The notes beneath the pieces are model-generated. The model was not told the DNA's origin and did no database searches. It was given only the letters and a program-made list of their open reading frames with translations. Both the position numbers and the translations under genes were made by a program. Shown piece by piece: positions 7,565 through 13,361 of a stretch of DNA of 17,191 bases (position 1 is the stretch's first letter; each line of letters opens with the position of its first letter). The stretch is from Nitrososphaera sp. (lineage in GTDB: Archaea > Thermoproteota > Nitrososphaeria > Nitrososphaerales > Nitrososphaeraceae). The DNA is taken from positions 1 through 17,191 of the forward strand of contig JAKEIF010000086.1 in NCBI GenBank assembly GCA_022545875.1, given 5' to 3'.

Positions 7565-7590
7565 CCATTAGCTAATGGGGATAACAGAGC

Positions 7591-7596
7591 ATATAC
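7591..7596 (-). promoter_or_regulatory. TATA-like box for the two-finger gene
   Basis: Minus strand GTATAT, about 26 bases before an ATG at 7568 that is out of frame with the zinc-finger coding sequence. The position suggests that 7568 was the original start. Confidence 0.35.
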
Positions 7597-7621
7597 GTGA
7601 TTAGGAGTTTCCTCTCCAACC

Positions 7622-7880
7622 TCAGCATGAAGTATTCTTTAGGAATTTCGCTGCAAGCTTGGGGTGTTCTCGCTTGTAGTGTGCCATCAGGTCTTGCATG
7701 CTGGCAAATATCGATTTGCATTCATCACAAGGGTACTACGCCATGCAGCCTTTATTCTGTCCTTGAATGTCTTTTGTGAGCAGGCTTGTTTGGAGGAACG
7801 TCAGGCTTTGCTCTTCGCCTAAGGCGAATTTGCTGCTTGGCAGATTTCTTGTTCGCATGCTTGTTTTTCTTCGTCTTCAT
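7622..7880 (-). pseudogene. C2H2 zinc-finger gene split by two frameshifts
   Basis: ATG 7880 opens a very basic frame of 42 codons (MKTKKNKHANKKSAKQQ, RLRRRAKPDVPPNKPAHK) ending at TAA 7754-7752. From the AAAA run just after PAHK a second frame continues sensibly (KTFKDRIKAAWRST), and from the CCC run a third frame gives a perfect C-x2-C-x12-H-x4-H finger (CDECKSIFASMQDLMAHYKREH) followed by PKLAAKFLKNTSC and TGA 7624-7622. One added A and one added C would restore a single 86-residue protein. Both breaks lie in homopolymers and both look like one-base losses. This is either a recent pseudogene or a sequencing error in an intact gene. The call is made from the sequence; no homologue was checked. 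Confidence 0.65.
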
Positions 7881-7907
7881 ATGAAACGATCAGGTCCGCT
7901 ATTGCTC

Positions 7908-7913
7908 TTTAAA
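7908..7913 (-). promoter_or_regulatory. TATA-like box for the frameshifted zinc-finger gene
   Basis: Palindromic TTTAAA about 30 bases before ATG 7880, at leaderless spacing; it lies between this gene and the HMG-CoA reductase stop. A preserved promoter in front of a broken frame favours very recent decay or sequence error. Confidence 0.35.
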
Positions 7914-7945
7914 GTTGCATATGATTCGCTTTCTTGCCTGCGCCT

Positions 7946-9082
7946 CTATTTCGAAAACTTTCTTGCGTGTAGCCTCATGTGGCCTTGTTGGATGCCTTCG
8001 TCCGAGAGGGCGCGTATGGCTGCAAAGTTCTGTGCAAGGCCCGCGCACGCCATCGCCATTGCAAGGTCCTTTGCGCTCGTTACGCCCACGATTTGCAATG
8101 CCAGCTTTGCCGCCGGATGCGTGGCTGTTATCCCTCCGACAATCCCTACCGCCAACGGAATTTCGATTTGGCCTTCCAGGTCGCCTTGCCTTGTCTTGCG
8201 CCATCTAGTCAGCGATCTGTACTGTCCGTCTCTTGCAGCATAGGCGTGAGCCGCTGCTTCAATGGCCCTAAAATCCTGGCCCGTTGCAAGGGCGACAGCG
8301 TCTATCCCGTTCATTACACCCTTGTTGTGAGTGACTGCCCGGTAAATATCGGAATACGCCAGTGCGTAGGCGTAAAGGATGCGCCTGACGACATTGGGCC
8401 CGCCAATCTCATTCTTTGAAAATATTGCTTTGCATTTCACAAGCCTCTTTGTGGCATAGTTGGAAAGGATCTTTAGCACTACTTCGCCGCCTGTCAGTTC
8501 TGCAACGATAGGGGCGATGGCTTCGCACATTGTGTTTATCACGTTTGCACCCATGGCATCCATCGTGTTAACGACAAGCTCGACGACTAGCATGTTGCCC
8601 ATCTTGTTCGGGCTAGAATCACGGAGTGACCTTACCTGAAGGTCCTTGGCTACTACAGATTTGCTTTTCTCGTTTGCAGCGGCCAATATCCTTTTCTTGT
8701 TCTTGCGTATCTTTCCTGCGGCTGCGTTCAGACCGGAAATTCCGACTACCTGCACCTGGCCTATCATCAGCGACTCGTCCGCTTGAGCAGAGAACCCGCC
8801 TGTGGCTTTGGCTATCTTTGCGGCCTTGCTTGCCGCAGCAATGACTGACGGCTCTTCAATTGCCATCGGGATCAAGAGTTCCTTGCCATTAATGACAAAG
8901 TTGGTAGCAATGCCCATCGGCATTGTGATTGAGCCAATCGCGTTTTCCACCATCCTGTTCGCGCTCTCAAACGGGATAGGCTGCAGCATCGATTCAATGT
9001 CAGTCACGCCCGTCACTTCTCTCAGGTAGTCAAGCCGCTCCTGCCTGCTCATTTCATAGAATTTCTTGTCCATCGCCGACAC
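7946..9082 (-). CDS. 3-hydroxy-3-methylglutaryl-CoA reductase, class II type
   Basis: 378 residues from GTG 9082 (ATG 9073 is the alternative start). Reduces HMG-CoA to mevalonate, the entry to archaeal isoprenoid lipids. Catalytic residues known from the Pseudomonas mevalonii enzyme can be placed: Glu in IEEPSVIAA (E76/E77), Lys in HNKGVMNGID (K254), Asp in ATGQDFRAIE (D270) and the C-terminal His in QQGHMRLHAR (H368). The EEPSVIAA and DAMGAN (175-180) motifs are those of class II enzymes; no class I membrane anchor is present. At 378 residues it is somewhat shorter than the roughly 430-residue bacterial enzymes. The start is only 4 bases after the upstream dehydrogenase stop, so the two genes are probably cotranscribed. 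An anabolic role is inferred. Confidence 0.93.
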   Translation of the reverse strand: MSAMDKKFYEMSRQERLDYLREVTGVTDIESMLQPIPFESANRMVENAIGSITMPMGIATNFVINGKELLIPMAIEEPSVIAAASKAAKIAKATGGFSAQADESLMIGQVQVVGISGLNAAAGKIRKNKKRILAAANEKSKSVVAKDLQVRSLRDSSPNKMGNMLVVELVVNTMDAMGANVINTMCEAIAPIVAELTGGEVVLKILSNYATKRLVKCKAIFSKNEIGGPNVVRRILYAYALAYSDIYRAVTHNKGVMNGIDAVALATGQDFRAIEAAAHAYAARDGQYRSLTRWRKTRQGDLEGQIEIPLAVGIVGGITATHPAAKLALQIVGVTSAKDLAMAMACAGLAQNFAAIRALSDEGIQQGHMRLHARKFSK

Positions 9083-9086
9083 CGAG

Positions 9087-10205
9087 CTATTGGCTGGTTA
9101 GCCTTAAAATCTTGTCATCGCCGGCCCCGGGAATTGCCCTGCCATCCCTGTTGCTTGTCGTGATGTAGAGTGACCCGTCCTCTGCCTCGACGACATCGCG
9201 TATCCTGCCATACCCCGTGAGGATGTTGCTCTCTATCCCTTGTTCTAGGTCAACTAGCCTCAGGTGAGAAGCCTTGAGCGTAGCCATGACAATGTCGTTT
9301 TGGTACCCGAGCCTGTCTGACTCTAGAAATGCCATGCCCGCCGGGGCCACCGCAGGCTCAAAGCATGCTATTGGCTTTTCAAACTGCTCGGCGTCACAGT
9401 CTTCGACTGGCCAGCCATAGTTGCCGTTGGGCTTTATGAGGTTCAACTCGTCATTACCCTCGGCCCCGTGTTCGCTTGCATACATATCGCCCGTGATGGG
9501 GTTCCAAGCAATGCCCTGGATATTCCTGTGCCCGTAAGAGTAAACTGGCGAACCGTCGATCGGGTTGTCGTCAGGGATTGTACCGTCCGGGTTTATCCTG
9601 AGAATCTTGCCTGCAAGCGACCTTGCATTCTGGGCCAGATCCGGCTGCCTTGCGTCGCCTGTGGCAATGTACAGCTTTCCGTCAGGCCCGAACTTTATCC
9701 GGCCGCCGTCGTTTCTGTCGGCCGCCGGTATGCCGTCAATGACTACCTTTGACTCAACGATCTTGTTGTCCTGCTCTGTGAGCATCAAGACCTTGTTCAG
9801 CACTTCGGTTCCGTTTGAATAAGTGTGATATATGTAAAGCAGGTGGTTCTGGGCAAAGTCAGGATGCAGCGCCAAGCCCAGCAGCCCAGACTCGCCCATC
9901 TGCTCCACATTGATAAAAGCCGCAGGCTCTTCCAGCAGCCTGCCTTCGGCATCGATTACCCTGATCCTTCCGGCACGCTCTGTAAAAAAGACCCTGCCAT
10001 CTGAGGCCACATCGATTGCCCAGGGTACCTCAAGGTTTTCGGCAAGGACGTCTACGCCAGCGCCCGTATTGTTGCCGGTGGTGCCGCCAGACCCCGGCCG
10101 CGGGATTGGAAGAGTGGTCTCGGACGGAGTCGCCAAAAAGGTGGCTACTGCTGCGCCAACTACTACGACAATCGCGATTACGGCCAGCCTGCGCTCCTTG
10201 TCCAT
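9087..10205 (-). CDS. Membrane-anchored PQQ-dependent sugar dehydrogenase-like protein (GSDH/Asd family)
   Basis: 372 residues. Residues about 7-25 form one hydrophobic N-terminal helix (signal anchor), then a T/G/P-rich linker (30-50) and a six-bladed propeller. Family motifs: LEVPWAID (58-65), FTERAGRIRVI (74-84), GLLGLALHPDF (108-117), GGRIKFGPDGKLYIATGD (167-184), YSYGHRNIQGIAW (222-234), SEHGAEGNDELN (244-255) and NYGWP (262-266). C270 and C281 could form a disulfide. The domain acts outside the cell and oxidises aldoses in characterised members using PQQ. Here the expected catalytic His of the H-x-x-G-R motif appears to be N165 (RNDGGR), so dehydrogenase activity is doubtful. ATG 10205 fits a TATA box 30 bases upstream. 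First gene before HMG-CoA reductase. Confidence 0.85.
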   Translation of the reverse strand: MDKERRLAVIAIVVVVGAAVATFLATPSETTLPIPRPGSGGTTGNNTGAGVDVLAENLEVPWAIDVASDGRVFFTERAGRIRVIDAEGRLLEEPAAFINVEQMGESGLLGLALHPDFAQNHLLYIYHTYSNGTEVLNKVLMLTEQDNKIVESKVVIDGIPAADRNDGGRIKFGPDGKLYIATGDARQPDLAQNARSLAGKILRINPDGTIPDDNPIDGSPVYSYGHRNIQGIAWNPITGDMYASEHGAEGNDELNLIKPNGNYGWPVEDCDAEQFEKPIACFEPAVAPAGMAFLESDRLGYQNDIVMATLKASHLRLVDLEQGIESNILTGYGRIRDVVEAEDGSLYITTSNRDGRAIPGAGDDKILRLTSQ

Positions 10206-10231
10206 CCCTACGCTGGAGGGGACAATCTACT

Positions 10232-10239
10232 GTTATAAT
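10232..10239 (-). promoter_or_regulatory. TATA box of the dehydrogenase-HMG-CoA reductase pair
   Basis: Minus strand AATTATAA about 30 bases before ATG 10205. It shares the 94-bp divergent spacer with the CBS gene promoter. Confidence 0.45.
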
Positions 10240-10261
10240 TGCTATGCTTTTCAAATTGCAA

Positions 10262-10270
10262 CATTTAAAA
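10262..10270 (+). promoter_or_regulatory. TATA box of the CBS-HPF gene
   Basis: CATTTAAAA centred near 10266, about 34 bases before ATG 10300; a transcript starting near 10292 would have a leader of about 8 bases. This is why ATG 10300 is preferred to the in-frame GTG 10279 or the long upstream open frame. Confidence 0.5.
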
Positions 10271-10299
10271 TCATCAGTGTGAACAAATCAGGTATAGCC

Positions 10300-11400
10300 A
10301 TGAAAGTGTCAGAGATTATGGTCAGCGATGTCTATACGCTCGACTCGGAAGAGACGATTGCAAGGGCGTATAGCATGATGGAAAGCAAGCGGATAAGCCA
10401 GATACCCGTGGTGGACGGCGACAGCAAGTATTCGGGGATGATTTTCGCAAAGCAGCTGATCTCCTCGTCAGCCCAGCCGGTCTCAAAGCTCAAGAGCTTT
10501 ATCGTCAATACAACCACTACAGGTCCTGACAGCGACGTAGAAAAGGCGGCGCAACTTGTCATTGGAAGCGGCAACCGCGCTATCCCGGTGGTAGAAAAAG
10601 GAAAGCTCATGGGAATCATAAGCGAGACTGACTTGATCCAGACTGCTGACTTTGGGCACGCAATCGTTGACGAGGTAATGACCGGCGCCATTGTCATAGA
10701 GCAAGAGGCATCCATTGCAGACGCCCTGGCAAAGATGCGGCGCTACAACATATCGCGCCTGCCAGTAATCGATGCCGAAGGGATTCTCCGGGGCGTCGTA
10801 AACATACTCGACATTGGCAAGATAATTGCGGTTACGTCGCGGGAGCGCACGAGCCAGTCCGCAGGAATAACGGGCGGAACGGCCAGCCTTAGAGAAGTAA
10901 AAGTCAAGGACATTATGAGGCGCGCTACCCCTGTTGAAAGGGGCACGCGCCTGAATACCCTTACCGACACCTTTAGGCGCAACGAAGAGCTCGTCCTTGT
11001 AGGGGACGGCCGGCCGATGGGGATAGTCACTCCAAAGGACGCGCTAGAGCTCATACTACCAAAGAAAAAATCCGCGCCGGCAATACACATGGCTCACATC
11101 GAAAATGGCGAGGACAAGGCGGAGATCCAAGAGCAGCTGGAACGGTTCCTAAAAAAGATCCAGGGCAAGCTTGGCGACGTGCGCTCAGTCGTTGTCTATG
11201 TGGACAAGCACAAGACCCGCAAATACTCTATCCGGACCCGGCTGATAACTGCAAGAGGGGTCATTGATGCCAAGGCAGTTGGATATGATCCCATTTCTGC
11301 GTCCAAAGAACTTGTAGGCAAGCTGGAGCGAAGGATCAAGTCGGAGCACAGCCAAAAGATACAGGACAGGCGCCACAGAGAGTCTGCAAGAAGAGCATAA
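10300..11400 (+). CDS. Four-CBS-domain protein with C-terminal HPF/RaiA-like ribosome-hibernation domain
   Basis: 366 residues from ATG 10300 (MKVSEIMVSD). The frame is open upstream to 9910, but that part is antisense to the dehydrogenase gene and is not coding. Four CBS motifs follow one another: about 1-60, 64-115, 122-180 (DEVMTGAIVIEQEASIADAL) and 200-254 (VKDIMRRATPVERG). CBS pairs usually bind adenosine nucleotides. After a short linker, residues about 265-352 have the beta-alpha-beta-beta-beta-alpha order and sequence feel of HPF/RaiA/S30AE factors: helix EIQEQLERFLKKIQGKLG, strand VRSVVVYVDKH, strand KYSIRTRLITARG, strand VIDAKAVGYD, helix PISASKELVGKLERRIKSEH, then a basic tail. The likely role is an energy-sensing factor that acts on the ribosome. 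Domain order is seen; the function is inferred. Confidence 0.85.
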   Translation: MKVSEIMVSDVYTLDSEETIARAYSMMESKRISQIPVVDGDSKYSGMIFAKQLISSSAQPVSKLKSFIVNTTTTGPDSDVEKAAQLVIGSGNRAIPVVEKGKLMGIISETDLIQTADFGHAIVDEVMTGAIVIEQEASIADALAKMRRYNISRLPVIDAEGILRGVVNILDIGKIIAVTSRERTSQSAGITGGTASLREVKVKDIMRRATPVERGTRLNTLTDTFRRNEELVLVGDGRPMGIVTPKDALELILPKKKSAPAIHMAHIENGEDKAEIQEQLERFLKKIQGKLGDVRSVVVYVDKHKTRKYSIRTRLITARGVIDAKAVGYDPISASKELVGKLERRIKSEHSQKIQDRRHRESARRA

Positions 11401-11451
11401 TGGCGCGGATGAGGAGATTTGAACTCCTGATCGCCCGAAGGCGAATCGGCT

Positions 11452-11472
11452 CCCCGGCCAGGTACTGACAGA
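11452..11472 (-). other. Canonical 37/38 intron of tRNA-Ser
   Basis: 21 bases between G37 (11473) and A38 (11451). Because G occurs at both borders the intron may equally be 11453-11473. Its interior can form hairpin GTCAG-TAC-CTGGC (11469-11457). A full bulge-helix-bulge is not perfect by eye. Confidence 0.75.
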
Positions 11473-11490
11473 CTCAAGGCCGACGCATTA

Positions 11491-11510
11491 TTGTGTTCTC
11501 TGTAGAGAAG
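11491..11510 (-). other. Non-canonical D-loop intron of tRNA-Ser
   Basis: 20 bases inserted after T20 (11511). Hairpin TTCTC-TACA-GAGAA (11509-11496) forms the outer helix; G15-T16-G18 pairs with CAC (11495-11493) as central helix; bulges GT^C and AA^T are three bases each, with the cut after the second, as the archaeal splicing endonuclease prefers. Confidence 0.8.
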
Positions 11511-11557
11511 ACCACTCTGCCACATCCGCGCTGAGAATTCCATTTTGGCTTCCTACT

Positions 11558-11564
11558 ATTATAC
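11558..11564 (-). promoter_or_regulatory. TATA-like box of tRNA-Ser
   Basis: Minus strand GTATAAT about 32 bases before the mature tRNA 5' end; a start near 11535 would give a short 5' leader for RNase P. Confidence 0.5.
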
Positions 11565-11610
11565 GTTCTAACACACGTTCCATCCAGCCCGTTTCTGATC
11601 CGTGGCTACA

Positions 11611-11742
11611 CTACTCACTCTTTTCCCGCTCAAATAGGAGGTAATGGTTTACTGAGTAGCCCATGATTGTGCTGGGTCCGGCAGTAGTGTAAGTGTGCAG
11701 GCTCCAACCTTCATTCTGAAATTTTTCGATTACAATCCCCAT
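11611..11742 (-). CDS. Small DUF4177-like protein, possibly truncated
   Basis: Within the otherwise gene-poor 11530-11876 stretch, ATG 11742 opens 43 codons to TAG 11613-11611: helix MGIVIEKFQNEGWSLHTYTT, then a strand pair AGPSTIMGYSVNHYLLFERE. The EGW(S/E)L ... YLLFERE pattern resembles DUF4177 proteins (about 60 residues), in which a first beta-strand precedes the helix. That strand is missing here; the upstream frame is closed by TGA at 11748-11746, so the 5' end may be lost or frameshifted. Short length and missing N-terminus limit confidence. Confidence 0.45.
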   Translation of the reverse strand: MGIVIEKFQNEGWSLHTYTTAGPSTIMGYSVNHYLLFEREKSE

Positions 11743-11802
11743 CTTTCATGATGGTCGAGCTGGATGCAATGTCATTCTTTCATGGAATAGACCGGCAAGT
11801 CC

Positions 11803-11810
11803 TATAAAAA
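11803..11810 (+). promoter_or_regulatory. TATA box upstream of the 11877 gene
   Basis: TATAAAAA, preceded by a GC-rich BRE-like stretch. A transcript would start near 11832 and leave a leader of about 45 bases. The AT-rich TTTATAT at 11860-11866 is too close to ATG 11877 to serve it. Confidence 0.4.
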
Positions 11811-11876
11811 ATTCTGGCGGGAATGTAACCAGGCACGATTATTCTGTACTCGACCAATTTTTATATCTGAAATGAC

Positions 11877-12167
11877 ATGAGAATACCATTGAAAACTGGC
11901 AAAGCCGAGCAGAAGCTGAAGTCGATATCGGTGTTTGTGCCGCTTGAAACGGTGCAGGCCAGCCTTTCTGAAATTGGATTTCTGCTCGACGACACCGTCA
12001 CAATCGTGGCAGACGGCAAGTTCTGGAGCAAGATGCTCTATGTCAGGGGAGCCGAAACAATATCGGTCTCTGAAGAGATAGGGGACGCCTACCCAAAGGA
12101 CCCTATAATTACAATCTGCGGGTCGCTGAATACTATTTCCAGAGTTGTCAAGGGAGTCGGTGGTTAG
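11877..12167 (+). CDS. Conserved-looking small protein of unknown function
   Basis: 96 residues, start ATG 11877. Alternating hydrophobic strands and one helix (SISVFVPLETVQASLSEIGFLLDDTVTIVADGKFW) suggest a small alpha/beta soluble domain; there is no signal peptide, membrane helix or metal motif. The C-terminus ends KGVGG. Its 3' end overlaps the next gene by 8-23 bases depending on that gene's start, so the two are cotranscribed. Family not recognised; codon use looks like the neighbouring genes. Confidence 0.65.
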   Translation: MRIPLKTGKAEQKLKSISVFVPLETVQASLSEIGFLLDDTVTIVADGKFWSKMLYVRGAETISVSEEIGDAYPKDPIITICGSLNTISRVVKGVGG

Positions 12168-12723
12168 GCTGCCTCTTTACGAATGCAACGAGCACCAGTT
12201 TGTCGAAAACATCAGGCGGCTCTTGGAATCCGGTGAAAAATTTGTTGTCAACCGCAGGATAACTTTGCACGACGACGCGCGCTATGGCCCTGCGACTCTG
12301 CCGGATCAAGAATACTCGCGATACTCATCGCTTTGCGTGAGAAAGTCGGTGAACTCTACGGTTTATGCCAAGGTGCCGTTTGTAGACAGCTTCCATGGAG
12401 GGAGGATGCACGACGAGCAGGAAAACCTGCATGCCGCAAGCAGTCTCCTTTACCCTAGAATGTCAATCCCGTACTACAGGGTAGAATATTCCGTGAATGT
12501 ATGGGGAGGAACGTACTTGTTCACTTTTGATGCGCTGTTCAACCCGCAGATTGCGATAGAAAAAAAGACCGGCAGGCGTTTTGGAAAAGAGGGAGCGCTT
12601 GTGCACGTACTCGATTATGGCCAGCCGGAAGAACGCGTCCTTGCCATTAACCTGCCAAAGGAAGTTATGGTCTTTGACGTCAAGCACATGATAAGAGTCA
12701 TCGACCACTCGTCAAACTTTTAG
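12145..12723 (+). CDS. Unknown soluble protein, second gene of a two-gene unit
   Basis: 192 residues if started at TTG 12145; GTG 12160 (MVRLPLYECNEHQF) is a fair alternative because AGGGAG (12151-12156) lies just before it, though only 3 bases away. The protein mixes strands and helices (HQFVENIRRLLESGEKFVV, YYRVEYSVNVWGGTYLFTFD) with no signal peptide or membrane helix. No known motif is seen. It overlaps the upstream 96-residue gene and its last 12 bases overlap the 3' end of the convergent gene at 12712-13302. Confidence 0.7.
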   Translation: MSRESVVRLPLYECNEHQFVENIRRLLESGEKFVVNRRITLHDDARYGPATLPDQEYSRYSSLCVRKSVNSTVYAKVPFVDSFHGGRMHDEQENLHAASSLLYPRMSIPYYRVEYSVNVWGGTYLFTFDALFNPQIAIEKKTGRRFGKEGALVHVLDYGQPEERVLAINLPKEVMVFDVKHMIRVIDHSSNF

Positions 12724-13302
12724 TCCGCCTTTTTGCTGCATCCAGTCAAAGAACGGCATCAGGATATTTCCAAAGGGAAGCGCCTGTCTATTCTTTGAGT
12801 TAAAGCCAAGCAACAGCATCCGTCCTTCAAGCTTGCGCTGGAGCGGTGTCGGCAGCTGGGCAGCCTTGAACGGTTGAAAGAGCTCAAAGTAATACCCCTG
12901 CCGGTGATATGCCACATGCTGTGCAAAGCAATCCGATAAAATCGCAGGGTCTCCTGCTACGCGCATGCCGATTTCTTCTGCTTGCGCGCCGTCTATTGCT
13001 ATCTGGAGAGACCTCTTTGTATAGTTTTCACGCGTAAATTCCGGATCCATTTTTTTCGGCATCGAAGTATACAGCCTTACGTCTTTTGCTACCTGCTCGA
13101 CGCTCTTTTTCGCCATGTCTTTGGCATCTTGGACCTCAGACGCCTGGACGCCGAACTCTTTGCCAAAGAGATAAAAGGCGGCCATCAGCTCATCCTTTTT
13201 CACAAAAGGAAAATCTTTCTTGCCTGAGATAAACTGCGAAATTCTCTGGGCGATATCTGGTGGCATAAAGATCCCCATGTACGAGTCTGAAACAACCGGC
13301 AA
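12712..13302 (-). CDS. Unknown soluble, mostly helical protein
   Basis: 196 residues from TTG 13302, or 188 from ATG 13278 (MGIFMPPDIAQRI). The TATA box at 13331-13340 would start RNA near 13310, which fits TTG 13302 as a near-leaderless start; ATG 13278 would need a leader of about 30 bases and has no Shine-Dalgarno sequence. Predicted mainly helical (IAQRISQFISGKKDFPFVKK, ELMAAFYLFGKEFG, EVQDAKDMAKKSVEQVAKDV). Two His and one Cys in FAQHVAYH/SDCF show no metal-motif spacing. Family not recognised. Confidence 0.7.
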   Translation of the reverse strand: MPVVSDSYMGIFMPPDIAQRISQFISGKKDFPFVKKDELMAAFYLFGKEFGVQASEVQDAKDMAKKSVEQVAKDVRLYTSMPKKMDPEFTRENYTKRSLQIAIDGAQAEEIGMRVAGDPAILSDCFAQHVAYHRQGYYFELFQPFKAAQLPTPLQRKLEGRMLLLGFNSKNRQALPFGNILMPFFDWMQQKGGLKV

Positions 13303-13330
13303 TTATGGAGTAAGTGCGGTAGGAGAAATT

Positions 13331-13340
13331 TAAATATAAA
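13331..13340 (-). promoter_or_regulatory. TATA box of the 12712-13302 gene
   Basis: Minus strand TTTATATTTA in a pyrimidine-rich setting, about 34 bases before TTG 13302. Confidence 0.5.
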
Positions 13341-13361
13341 AGAAGAAAGAAGAAAAGTGCT

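Larger units (their letters stand above)
11401..11529 (-). tRNA. tRNA-Ser (anticodon UGA) with two introns
   Basis: Acceptor GCGGATG (11529-11523) pairs perfectly with CATCCGC; discriminator G73 and an encoded CCA (11403-11401) follow. T-arm AGGAG-TTCAAAT-CTCCT and a long variable arm TCGCC-TTCG-GGCGA mark a class II tRNA. Anticodon stem TCGGC (11483-11479) pairs with GCCGA (11450-11446). Removing 21 bases at the canonical 37/38 site leaves loop CTTGAGA with anticodon TGA. Removing 20 bases from the D-loop leaves GAGTGGTTAATGC, the usual serine D-arm. G73, long variable arm and UGA all agree on serine. A TATA-like GTATAAT (11564-11558) precedes it. The CCA end directly abuts the stop codon of the convergent CBS gene. 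Confidence 0.92.

Noticed and set aside
9910..10299. Upstream in-frame extension of the CBS-HPF gene
   Set aside because: It is antisense to the start of the dehydrogenase gene, has Ser/Thr/Pro-rich low-quality composition, and a TATA box at 10262-10270 points to ATG 10300.
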